42,214 nt of DNA, from the NCBI GenBank assembly GCA_940588625.1, contig CALNPU010000009.1:1-42214 (forward strand). Reading direction: 5' to 3'. A program made the translations under genes and the position numbers. The DNA comes from an uncultured Caballeronia sp. (GTDB lineage: Bacteria; Pseudomonadota; Gammaproteobacteria; Burkholderiales; Burkholderiaceae). Below the pieces are notes generated by a model, which did no database searches, was not told where the DNA came from, and was given only the letters and a program-made list of their open reading frames with translations. This document shows, piece after piece, positions 18,689 to 27,867 of this stretch. Within the stretch, counting starts at the first letter, position 1. Each line of letters starts with the position of its first letter.

Positions 18689-19233
18689 TGAACGAGATGA
18701 CAGAAGCGGCGCTGGCCGACATGCAGCCCGGCTCGCCGTGCTCGAAGCCGAGCGTGCGGTACGCCGGACCATGATGTGATACATGGCGCTCTGCGACGTT
18801 CCATCGGATGGCCAGCCTTCCGAGACGCTCGCAGAGTTGTTCAGTTAACGCTGTATGACAAGGCGTCGGCCCCAAGTACGCGGAGAAGTTCGGTGCACTG
18901 ACCGGTCGGGAAATGATCGTCACGATGCTTGCGCGCTATCTGCCGCCCACGCCGCATTTCAGCGTAAACGCGCACTTCATTCATGGCGTTGGAGACTATC
19001 GATGTCGATGCCGCCGCGACGCACGCCACGGGGCGCTGGATCATGTTGCAGGCATCGCGGGCTATGTGGCGGGCGGGGCCGAGCTGGTATCGGCGAGACT
19101 TGAAGTGAATTTCGTGCCGGCCGCCGATACCAAGCGTTGGCTCATCAGGCATTTCCGCACCCAGCGCCTATTCGATGCGCCCTGGCAGGTCCATCCCTCT
19201 TCCACCGGCAGCTTCGGCGCCCTCAGGCAATGA
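18688..19233 (+). pseudogene. SnoaL/NTF2-like small protein (IacI-like), broken
   Basis: From ATG at 18688: MNEMTEAALADMQ, then a shift and EAERAVRRTMM followed by TGA near 18776-18778, YMALCDVPSDGQPSETLAEL, a shift, GVGPKYAEKFGALTGREMIV, TMLARYLPPTPHFSVNAHF, more shifts, YVAGGAELVSARLEVNFVPA and RHFRTQRLFDAPWQVHPSST to the end. The alternating pattern (Arg-rich helix, YMxLCD, Trp/GVGP, NxHF, final strand) fits the SnoaL-like NTF2 fold. At least four lesions. Its TGA overlaps the amidase ATG (ATGA at 19230-19233). Position next to the amidase matches iacI. Confidence 0.65.
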
Positions 19234-20378
19234 ACGAATTCATCAGCGAATTTACACTTGGCGACGCCGACGGCCCAATCATTGCGCTCAAGGACACCAT
19301 CGACGTGGCGGGTTATCCGACCGGCGGCAAGCCGCGCGCTGCTGGACGCGCCGCCGGCGCAGAGTCACGCGGAAGTGGTGGACCGTCTGCTCGCGCAGGG
19401 CTGGCGTGTGGTCGGCAAGACCAACATGCACGAGCTGGCGTTTGGCATGACCGGCATCAACGACTACACTGGCACGCCTGAAAATCCGCAGGACGAGACG
19501 AGCATTCCAGGCGGTTCGTCGAGCAGGTCTGCCGCGGCGGTCGGGCTGCATCTCTCGAGCGCGGCGCTCGGCACCGACACCGGCGGTTCGGTGCACGGCC
19601 CTGCTGCTTGCTGCGGCGTGATCGGCATGAAGCCGACGTTCGGGCGCGTGTTGCGACGCGGCGTTGCGCCGGCACGGAGCACGCTCGATTGCGTCGGACC
19701 GTTTGCCCGCGAGATGCTGACGCATCGATGTGATGGCGGCTATCACACCCGGCTTCGATGAACGCGTGGCGAACACGTTGCCGTTATCGCTCAGGATTGG
19801 CGTAGTGTCCGCCGATGTAACCCGTGAGATCAGCGATGCCGTGACGAACGCACCGTCGCTTGCGGGTTTCGCCTCGCAGGGCATCGAGTTGCTCAACCTG
19901 CGCGCCGCATTCGATGTGGGACTGACCATGATCAACGCCGAAACGTGGTCAGCATTCGGACATCTGCTCGAGACGGGCAAGCTCGGTGCGGATCTGGTTG
20001 CACGCCTGCGCGTGGCGTCGAAGACGACGGAGGCTGATCTTGCCGTCGCGGAATCGGTGCGCGCGCTTTACCGACGAGGTCCATCATGCGTTGCAGAGCG
20101 TGGATGCAATTGTGCTGCCGACCCTGCCCGCGTTGCCGATCACGCTGGAAGCGGTGAGGAACGGTACGTCGGTCATTGCCATGTCGTCGTTGATCCGGCC
20201 ATTTAATCTCAGCGGTCATCCGGCGCTCAGCCTGCCCCTGCCGATCACCAGCTCGCCTCTGCTAGCAGGTTTACAGATCGTCGGGCGCAAGGACGTGGAT
20301 GAACTCGTGTGCGCTATCGCCGCCTGTTTTGAAGCTTGTTTTGAAGATTCGTTTGCTCGATGGACGGAGACAGCATGA
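19230..20378 (+). pseudogene. Amidase-signature family hydrolase (IacH-like), frameshifted
   Basis: The amidase-signature catalytic triad is fully visible: Lys in IIALKDTIDVAGYPTGG, cis-Ser in IPGGSSSRSAAAVGLHLSSA and nucleophilic Ser in LGTDTGGSVHGPAACCGVIG. The family usually has GGSSSGSA and VRxPA, so G to R and R to H changes are also present. Frameshifts occur near 19330 (after GYPTGGK), near 19720 (after PFAREM) and near 20070 (VAESVRA to RFTDEVHHALQSVDAIVLPT). It ends SLPLPITSSPLLAGLQIVGR and TGA at 20376-20378. About 385 residues, somewhat shorter than typical. Start and stop both overlap neighbours in ATGA, so the iacB-I-H-E-like series was tightly coupled. Confidence 0.85.
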
Positions 20379-21119
20379 CAGACAGGGGGTAGTCCTGGTG
20401 ACGGGTGCCGCCCGAGGTCTCGGCGCGGTCATTGCGCGGCGCTTTCACGCGTCGGGATATCGCGTTGCGATTGGCGACATAACGTTCAACGCCGCGCAGG
20501 AACTGGCGAGCGAACTCAGCGCCGATCATTCGACCGCGTTTGCGTTGAATCTCGACGTGACATCGAAAGACGATTTCAGCGCTGCGCGCGATGCGATCCT
20601 GGACAAGTGGCAACGCATTGATGCCTTGGTCAACAACGCGGGCACGTCGAAGGTCGTGCCGGTGATGGACATCACAGCGGAGCAATTCGACCACGTCATC
20701 CAGGTGAATCTGCGCAGCGTGTTGTTTGGATGCCAGGTTTTCGGCCAGCATTTCGCCGATGCAGGCGCCGGGCGCATCGTCAACATCGCATCGCTCGCCG
20801 GGCAGAATGGCGGCTCGGCAACGGGTGTGCACTACGCGGCATCGAAGGGCGGCGTCATTACGCTCACAAGGTTTTCGCGCGTGACTTCGCCTCGCGCGGC
20901 GTGACGGTCAACGCCATTTCACCCGGCCTGATGGACTTGCCCATCGTTCATGAAAGCGTGCCCGCCGACAAGTTGAGCGGGGTTATTGCGAGCATTCCAG
21001 GCGAACGTCTTGGGTTGGCCGAATACGTCGCCGATGTGGCCGTCATGCTCGCCGCGGAGAATGCTTACTTCGCGAACATGGCATGCTGGCATGTGAACGG
21101 CAGCTTGTTCATGCGATAA
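20375..21119 (+). pseudogene. Short-chain dehydrogenase/reductase (IacE-like), frameshifted
   Basis: An NAD(P)-dependent SDR. ATG at 20375 opens MTD, and an extra base in the G-run at 20383-20387 shifts the frame; the corrected text is VVLVTGAARGLGAVIARRFH with the TGxxxGxG coenzyme motif. NNAG (ALVNNAGTSKVV), catalytic Ser (IVNIASLAG) and YxxxK (VHYAASKGGVITL) are all present. A second shift near 20871 leads to VFARDFASRGVTVNAISPGL and ends MACWHVNGSLFMR. The active site would be complete if the two frameshifts were absent. About 247 residues, standard for the family. Last gene of the plus-strand oxygenase cluster. Confidence 0.87.
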
Positions 21120-21183
21120 GGCTGGTGCTTTTCAGGCGACGGAACCGCGTGGCGCCATCGCCTTTTACGTCGCGTTTTCCAGA

Positions 21184-22410
21184 TTAAACCGGCTTGCCTT
21201 CGCTCGATGCCCAGTTTGGCATCAACGTATTTGTCGACAAGGTTTCATCGACCATTTTCTTCGCGGTCTGAATGCTCGCGACCGGCAAGCCTGTCGGATC
21301 GAGCGCGCCGATCTGCACCAGCACCGACGCCTGGTCCCAATAGATATGCTCGTGTACAGCTTGTCGCCGCGAAAACAGATGACCGCGAGCATGGGCACTT
21401 CGAAGTATTTTCCGGTCGACTTGAGTCCCGGCAAGAGCCAGTCAATTTCCCGATCATGCGTCGCGCAGAACACGAACTCGTCGACCACCCGATCCGCGCC
21501 GATAGTGCGCGACACCGGAATCAGGCGCGTGTCGGCCGGATTCGAATCGACGAAATGGTATTTATAAAACCGCTTTAACTGGTCATGGCCAACACCGCCG
21601 GTCATCGTCGGAACGTGGCTGACGTAGGGCTGCGCCACCATTGTCGGCATAACGGCATTGACGTCGCGCGTGCCGAATTCGTAGTAGCAATGCATCTCCC
21701 AAAGCTGGTTCAGATCGTACACGGGACCGAGCACTTTACGCAGCAGCGCCATAGTCCGCGAGTACGCCATCATGGCCGCGGGCTTGTCGAAATGCTCGCG
21801 CTCGGGCGTAGCGAATGCATGATCGCAACCCTGGTATAAGGTTTCAATCGACGGTTTTTGCTTCAGCGCCGCGATGATCTTTTTACGCGATGCGGTCGGC
21901 GTCATCGCGTCGTTTTCTGCAAAGTGGCAGATCATCGGACAGTGAATCGCCGGAATCTTGCTCGTGTACGCATCGGGTCCCACGCCGTAGTAACTCACGG
22001 CGCAATCCACGTCGGTGCGCGCGGCTGCGAGCATCGCAAGACGGCCGCCCAGGCAATAACCGATCATGCCGACCTTGCCTGCCTGCTCAGGCAATGCGCG
22101 AATCGCGGCAATGTCGTTGACCGCGTTCTCTTCGTCGAGCTTTTCGTTGTAACCGAGCGCTTCCTTGAAATCTGCTTCGCCGTAGCCGAGTTCGACACCC
22201 GGCTTCATGCGCCAGAATAAATCCGGAACGAGCACCACGTAGCCTTCCTCGGCATAACGGTCGGCCATCGACTTCATGTAGCCGTTGATGCCGAAAATCT
22301 CCTGAAGCAGCACGAGGCCGGGACCCGACCCTTGTGCTGGCTTCGCGAGATACGCCGTGAACTTGCCCGCCGTCGTACGCCGTCACCTGTATTGTCTGAC
22401 CGCTCATCAT
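21184..22410 (-). pseudogene. Dienelactone hydrolase fused to NTF2-like domain, frameshifted
   Basis: An alpha/beta hydrolase that would open enol-lactones of aromatic catabolism. ATG at 22410 follows GGAGAAG. The text MMSGQTIQVTAYDGG is thrown out of frame by one extra G near 22370; the correct continuation is KFTAYLAKPAQGSGPGLVLL and QEIFGINGYMKSMADRYAEE. The nucleophile is Cys in GMIGYCLGGRLAMLAA, as in dienelactone hydrolase, the Asp is in CHFAENDAMTP and the His in YQGCDHAFATPE. After residue about 240 a second domain follows: LGPVYDLNQLWEMHCYYEFG, TMVAQPYVSHVPTMTGGVGH, an ester-cyclase/SnoaL-type fold. A shift near 21352 spoils the last 55 residues (correct frame EHIYWDQASVLVQIGALDPT). 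Its start overlaps the SDR stop. Confidence 0.83.
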
Positions 22411-23132
22411 CTCTTCTCCGTCGATGTTAAAAGATAACCCGCGAACTGCTTCTGGACCGCATCGCGATCGGCCGCGAGACCCACACTGACGCTTTGCGCC
22501 ATCGCGCCAACATACACCTCGTCGGGACCATTTGCGAGCGCGGCGAACACTTCGGTTACCGACAGCTTGAGCCGCGGAAAGTCGCGGCTCATGTCGGTAT
22601 TGATCGCGCCGGGCAGCACGCCGAGCACGCGCACGTGATGTTCCGCGAGTTCGGCACGCAGACATTCCGTCATGTGCAACGCCGCCGCCTTCGACGCACA
22701 CAATGAGCCCATCATAGGCAACCCGACGCGCGCGAGAATGGACAGCATGTTCACGACCACGCCGCGATTGGCGATCAGCGCGGGTGTGAACGCGCGGCAC
22801 ATGCTAAGCGTGCCGAAATAGTTCACCTCCATTTCAGCGCGGACTGCGGTAGCGTCGCGGGAAAGAATGGCTCGCTCGAGCCGGTTGATGCCGGCGTTGT
22901 TGATCAGCAGCGTGACATCGCCTACTGTTGCTGCGGCTTGCGCCACCTATGCCGGGTCCGTGATGTCGAGCGTGATCGGGATAATCCGCGAGTCGCCTAT
23001 CGCGAGGGCGCTGCAATCGCGCGCGGCGGCGTACACCTTGCGCGCGCCGCCTTCGAGCAGGCTGGTGACAAAACGTACGCCTGCATCGCGGTTGGCGCCG
23101 GACACGAAGGCGACGGAATCTTCAATCTGCAT
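22407..23132 (-). pseudogene. Short-chain dehydrogenase/reductase with altered active site
   Basis: From ATG at 23132 (AGGAGC upstream): MQIEDSVAFVSGANRDAGVR, FVTSLLEGGARKVYAAARDC. The coenzyme motif TGxxxGxG reads SGANRDAG, so the middle Gly is Asp. A TAG at 22947-22949 interrupts after ITLDITDPA; the same frame goes on VAQAAATVGDVTLLINNAGI with an intact NNAG. The active-site stretch is SILARVGLPMMGSLCASKAA: the Lys is there but the position of the catalytic Tyr (YxxxK) is Leu. About 241 residues. The stop codon overlaps the dienelactone-hydrolase start. It is downstream of a solute-binding protein, separated by 44 bases. Confidence 0.83.
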
Positions 23133-23176
23133 CGCATGCTCCTGGTTGATATTGGCTCGAATCGAGGGACCGGACA

Positions 23177-24749
23177 TCACTTGCGCTTATATTCGACCGG
23201 CAGGATATAGCCGCTATCGAAGGTCTTCGCATCAATATTCGATCAGTACGCAATTGTGGTCACGGCCTGCAGCAAAGGCACGACCCACGATTTCTCCGAT
23301 GCCTCCTGACTCAGCGTGCGATACCCCGCCATACGCTTGTCTTCATCGACTTCGGTCATCAGGGCCTCAACGCGTGGCGCCAACGAGTCGTCTTTCCACG
23401 CGGAAAAACGCAGGCGCGGATCGAGAATGCGGCCCGTGTAATTCTCGGGGTCGCCGGTCGAATTGGCCCAGCTATAGAGCAGCACACCGCTCATCTTGGT
23501 CGCCTGGATCTCGCCGATAACCTTCGCCATGGTGGTCTGCGTAAGGTCCGCCTGGATGCCCACGCGCTGCCACATACCGGCTATCGCCCGCGCCATATCG
23601 TAGTCGCTCGGGAATGTGCCGTTGGTCGTAAGGAACGGCACCTTCACCGGTTTGTTCGGGCCGTACCCCGACTTCGCGAGCGCCGCAATCGCGCGTTGCG
23701 GATCAAAGCCGATCTTGAAACCCGGCACGTCCGCAAGCGATCCGGGCAAAGCCGTGACGGACAACGGCACGGCTTCGCCACCGTAGAACACCTTGGACAG
23801 CGCGGCGGTATCAATGGAGTAATGCATGGCTGGGCGCACGTTTTCGTCGTCGAATGGCTTGACGTAGTTCGGCATGCGCAGCATGTAGATCTCACTGTAC
23901 GGATAGATCTTCGTCGTGATGCCCAGCATCTTCGCCAGGCGCTGCGCTTCGCGCAACGGAATCTGCACGGCCACGCCCGCGCGGCCGGATCTGACCGCGG
24001 CCACCCCCGCGGCCACCCGCGCCGACGGCTCATCATAATCTGGAACGGAACGTGACGTTCTTGATGGCCGGAACACCGCCCCAGTATTTATCGAAGGCTT
24101 CGAGCACAATGCGCGAACCGCGTTGGTAGTCGACCAGCTTGTAGGGCCCGGCGCCAATTGGCTTCGCGAGGAAACCGTCGATGCCGACCTTCTCCATGTA
24201 CGCCTTCGACATGATATAGCCAGCCAGGAACGCGAGGTAGATCGGTGCGGCCGGCGTCGGTTTGGCATACACCAGCACGGCACGCGTGGGCGAGATGATC
24301 TCGACGTCCTTCAGCGTCTGGAACATCCCGCCAACAGCCAGTTTCTTGTCGGCGGATGGGTGATCGTGAAGACTGTACTTCAGGTCGGCGGTCGTGAGCT
24401 TCGAGCCGTCGTGGAACAGGATGTCGTCGTGCAAGGTAACTTCAAGCCGCTGGTCGGTCTTGTCCTGCCACTTCCATGCCGTAATCTGGCGCGCCTCCAG
24501 CTTCAGCGTTAGCGAATAGCGTAACGGGGAATCGAAGACGGTCTCGTAGATGGATTGCGCCTGCGGCACCGTGATCGCCGTCGGGTCCCAGGTCGGCACG
24601 TCGGAGATGTACGCAATGTTCAATACATCATCGCTTGCCGAACCTTGTGCACGCGCGAAGTCCCACGGTAGTATCAGAGGCTCGCCCCTGCGGGCCAGCG
24701 AGCCCAACAACCATTGCCTGCGCTTCGCGTAGATCTCGAAATTGTCCAT
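23177..24749 (-). pseudogene. Family-5 ABC substrate-binding protein with Tat-like signal
   Basis: A periplasmic binding protein of the peptide/opine type. The N-terminus MDNFEIYAKRRQWLLGSLA has a twin-arginine pattern, but its hydrophobic stretch is disturbed. Conserved family blocks follow: NIAYISDVPTWDPTAITVPQ, TLHDDILFHDGSKLTTADLK, GAGPYKLVDYQRGSRIVLEA. A frameshift near 24035 ends the first part; the next frame carries a short GTGGCCGCG-type repeat near 23995-24018 and continues AVQIPLREAQRLAKMLGITT, NVRPAMHYSIDTAALSKVFY and SWANSTGDPENYTGRILDPR. TGA at about 23243 replaces one codon after TTIAY, and the natural end NIDAKTFDSGYILPVEYKRK stops at 23177. The only peptide-type permease/ATPases it could serve nearby are at 31.7-34.2 kb. 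Located 109 bases after the porin. Confidence 0.83.
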
Positions 24750-24858
24750 CGATACTCCTGTGTGGCATCCCGCCGGATGAAGGAAGATGCACGAAAGCGT
24801 ACTGCGACCGACCTGACCGACCTGATTCGCAGCACGCGCGAAGATGAATTATTGACGG

Positions 24859-26017
24859 TCAGAAACGATGGCGCAGCCCCAATCGCACTTCAATCTGATT
24901 GCGCGTGCTCGAGACCTGCAAGACCGGCGCGGGATCAGCATATTGAGCGTCACCTGCCGCGTGCATGTAAGTAGCCTGCAAGTAGGTATCGGTGCGTTTC
25001 GACAGGAAGTAGTCCACGATCACGTCGAAGTTGTGATACTTCGGCTTCTGCGAAGTCGCCGAGACCCGACCTTCCGTATAAGCTGTACCCGGTGCCAAGT
25101 TGCACGGACGGCGTCACGAAGTAGCTCGCCACGACTTTAAAAATGTTAAACGACACATGGCCGCTGATATTGGCGCCGACCGTCGGGTCCAGTCCGAGGA
25201 ATTTTGTGTTCGTATAGTCGGCGCTAATCTTTGCGTTGCCGAACGAGTACTGCCCGCTGATACCGAACGACTGGTACTTCGACGCAGCAAGGCTACCGAA
25301 CGACTGGTACTTCGACGCAGCAAGGCCATAGTTGCCATCGACCGTATCAGTCGCCGTCCACACGCCTTCTGGCACGGCTTCGGCCGGATGATTGATCGAT
25401 GTGTACGCCGCTGCCAGTGCGACCGGACCGCCCGCTTATTTCACGCCGACCGACTTGACCGCGTCGCGGTTGGTCGCGCCGGCCACGTTCCCGAATCCTC
25501 CATACAACGCCGACGCCTGGATGCCCGAGAAGATCGGCGAGGTGTATCGGACAGCATTGTTGATACGAAAGTCGATGCCGGTGTTGTCGAGATCGCCCGG
25601 ATGTGGGAACAGGATGCCCCAGTTGCCATTCGCGGTGTACAGGCCCACGTAGTCGCCCATCATTTCGTTTTGACGGTCGAGCGTGACCGTTCCCAAAGTC
25701 GTGCTCAACAAACCCACGTAAGCGCCGCGGCCGAATTCGCGGCCTTGTTGCCCGAGCTTGCCCGAATTGATGTCGAAACCGTTCTCGAGCCGGAAGATCG
25801 CCGACAACCCGCCCCCCAGATCCTCAGCACCTTGAAGTCCCCAGCGGCTGCCCTGCGAAATGCCGCTTTGCATCTGATAGGCCTTCGCGCCAAGCTGATT
25901 GTTCGAGAAGGTCAGACCTTCGTCGATGATCCCGTACAGCGTCACGCTGCTTTGAGCGTACGCAGAGCCGCTCGCGCATAACGCGGCGAGCGATGCAGCA
26001 ATAAGAGGAATTTTCAC
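24859..26017 (-). pseudogene. Outer-membrane porin, Burkholderia (OmpC-like) type
   Basis: A trimeric beta-barrel porin. The signal peptide KIPLIAASLAALCASGSAYA is followed by QSSVTLYGIIDEGLTFSNNQ, the hallmark of Burkholderia porins, with SRWGLQGAEDLGGGLSAIFR and GRGAYVGLLSTTLGTVTLDR. The start is GTG at 26017, with no good ribosome site; ATG may have mutated. TAA at 25438-25440 replaces a Tyr-like position (SVGVK then AGGPVALAAAYTS). Then an exact 33-bp tandem duplication repeats LAASKYQSFGS, and a shift near 25075 separates FVTPSVQLGTGYSLYG from EGRVSATSQKPKYHNFDVIV. It ends NQIEVRLGLRHRF with the C-terminal Phe needed for barrel insertion. Promoter with shared palindrome lies upstream at 26180-26221. 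Confidence 0.87.
25261..25326. repeat. 33-bp exact tandem duplication within porin
   Basis: The 33 bases at 25261-25293 (beginning TACCGAACGACTGGTACTTC) are repeated without change at 25294-25326. The unit is a multiple of three, so it adds eleven residues to the porin without shifting the frame. Confidence 0.95.
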
Positions 26018-26179
26018 TTGGGTTTCGTTAAAGATCGTGGGTGGATGACGAGATTTCTTGATGTCGTGATTTCGTTTGTTCGTAACGTCAGACTTCGGAC
26101 TTCGGGGTAGAACTCGCCGCGCCACGCAAGTCCCTGGGACGGCAGCGTCAATTCGCGAGAATGTTTTATGTCTCTATAA

Positions 26180-26221
26180 AAATTCTGAATTTAGATTATT
26201 GTAGTAAAAATTGGACGTCAA
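26180..26221 (-). promoter_or_regulatory. Sigma70-type promoter with palindrome, upstream of porin
   Basis: On the minus strand TTGACG (26216-26221) and TAATCT (26093 would be wrong frame; the hexamer is at 26193-26198) are separated by exactly 17 bases. Directly downstream of the -10 lies the 13-bp palindrome AAATTCAGAATTT (26180-26192). This is the typical site for a repressor overlapping the transcription start. Three similar palindromes occur at other promoters of the right-hand locus. Confidence 0.6.
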
Positions 26222-26589
26222 GAACTTGCTAAAATTGTTTTTGGGGCGAAGGTGCGCGACGAGGTGAGATGCTCAGTCGATGGAACGAGGTTGTTCGCGC
26301 CTCGCGACGCGATCAGCATGAAACGGAATATGAGCCGCGCGGCATTCACTAGCCGCCAGAGCGGCGTGATGGCGGCATTAATTCTATGGAACTGCTGCTG
26401 TTAAGGCGTTTTTGCACCTGAACCGCGCTTATTGAGATCAAGCGGGCTTGTTACTCTGATTGGCACGACCGGTTTTGATGTACCGAAGGATGCCGGCAAA
26501 CATCGCTGCACCGCGGCGAACTTTTCTTGCAGCGCGCATGCCCCAATGCGGTCTGTTTTCGCACAAGCGCAACGCATTGCACGTGATCC
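26222..26589. other. Intergenic, no gene recognised
   Basis: About 370 bases between the porin promoter and the luciferase-type oxygenase promoter. All frames are interrupted within short distance and no family text could be recognised. It may include remnants of a deleted gene. Confidence 0.4.
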
Positions 26590-26620
26590 TTGATATGCGA
26601 TTTTTATAAATTCAGTATTC
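26590..26620 (+). promoter_or_regulatory. Putative promoter and palindrome-like element before LLM oxygenase
   Basis: TTGATA at 26590-26595 with a 17-base spacer to CAGTAT (26613-26618) is one possible promoter; the -10 is poor. The element AAATTCAGTATTC (26608-26620) matches the palindrome of the porin promoter in the same orientation relative to transcription, with one mismatch in the dyad. Confidence 0.45.
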
Positions 26621-26654
26621 TTAAATAACCGTCCTCGATCTCAAGGAGCCTGTC

Positions 26655-27761
26655 TTGACCGAACTCACCGCGAATCCGATGCAACTCGCTCATACGTTCA
26701 AGCTCGGCGTCTTTGCAGCCAAAGCGGATCGCGGTCTCTCGTTCACGACGGTGCCCGAGCAATGGCGCGCGACATGGGACGACATGCAGCGCGCCGCCGT
26801 CGCGGCCGACGCAGGCGGCATGGACTTTTTCCTGTCCATCGCGCGATGGCGCGGCTTCAGCGGCACCACGCACGTTCGCGAATGGTCTTTCGAAACCTTC
26901 ATGTTCGCCGCGGCGCTTGCCGCGGTGACGCGTTGTATTGCGTTGTTTTCGACGGTTCACGTGCCGCTCGTGCATCCGCTGTATGTAGCGAAGGCGCTAG
27001 CGACCATCGACCATGTCAGTCATGGCCGCGTGGGGTTGAACATCGTGTGTGGCTGGATGGAACCCGGACGAGTTCGACATGTTCGGCGTGAAGCTGATCC
27101 CGGAGGCCTATAAACAGGCAGCTGAATGGTCCGAGATCCTGATGAAGCTCTACACGTCGGCCGAGCCCTTTGAGAGGGCGAGTTCTATCATTTGAAAGGT
27201 GCCATTTCACGGTCGGTGCCCTTGCAAGTGCCTCGTCCGGTCACCATGAACGCCGCGTTTGGCGCACCGGGCCGCGACTTCGCCGCGAAGTATTGCGACT
27301 ATCTGTTCACCACGTTTTCGGAACTCGACGCCGGCCGCGAACATGTCACCGATATCCGGGGCCGTGGACAAGCGGCGGGACGCGATATTGGCATGTACAC
27401 GGTGGCGCATGTGGTATGTCGCGAGACCGGCCAGGAAGCGCAGGATTACTACCACCGCTATTCCGTGGAACACACCGACGAAGCCGCACTCGACTATCAC
27501 ATGAAGCAGAAAAAGGGTTTCAGCAACAGTCACGACGACTGGGCGTTCACCGAGTATCGGCAGTGTTTTGCAGCCGGAACCGGGAGCTTTCCGCTGGTCG
27601 GCACCTCGGTTCATATTGTCGATGAACTCGTCAAGATTCATGAAAACGGGTTCGCAGGCGCCGCGTTAACCTTCGTGAATTACGCCGATGAACTGCCCTT
27701 TTTCTGCGAGCAAGTCATGCCCCTGATGCGCGAAGCAGGTTTGCGCAACGACCCCGACTGA
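26655..27761 (+). pseudogene. Luciferase-like (LLM class) flavin-dependent monooxygenase, frameshifted
   Basis: A FMNH2-dependent monooxygenase with TIM-barrel fold, needing a separate flavin reductase. The frame opens at TTG 26655, seven bases after AAGGAGC, and reads MTELTANPMQLAHTFKLGVF, DDMQRAAVAADAGGMDFFLS, HPLYVAKALATIDHVSHGRV and GLNIVCGW, the classic LLM core. A shift near 27062 moves to NPDEFDMFGVKLIPEAYKQA, and another near 27175 to GEFYHLKGAISRSVPLQVPR. The rest is open: NAAFGAPGRDFAAKYCDYLF, RDIGMYTVAHVVCRETGQEA, AALTFVNYADELPFFCEQVM. About 368 residues, normal. The text is closest to RutA-like and related LLM enzymes of heterocycle or sulfonate use; substrate unknown. First gene of the unassigned catabolic locus. 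Confidence 0.85.
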
Positions 27762-27867
27762 TCCTTTCCTTATTCGCAGTTATTTGACTACAGCGCTTTT
27801 GTCTGAACGGGCGTTACGCGCTCGTTCGGGAAACGCTCGTCCGAACGCGTTACATCACTCTGGCCTT

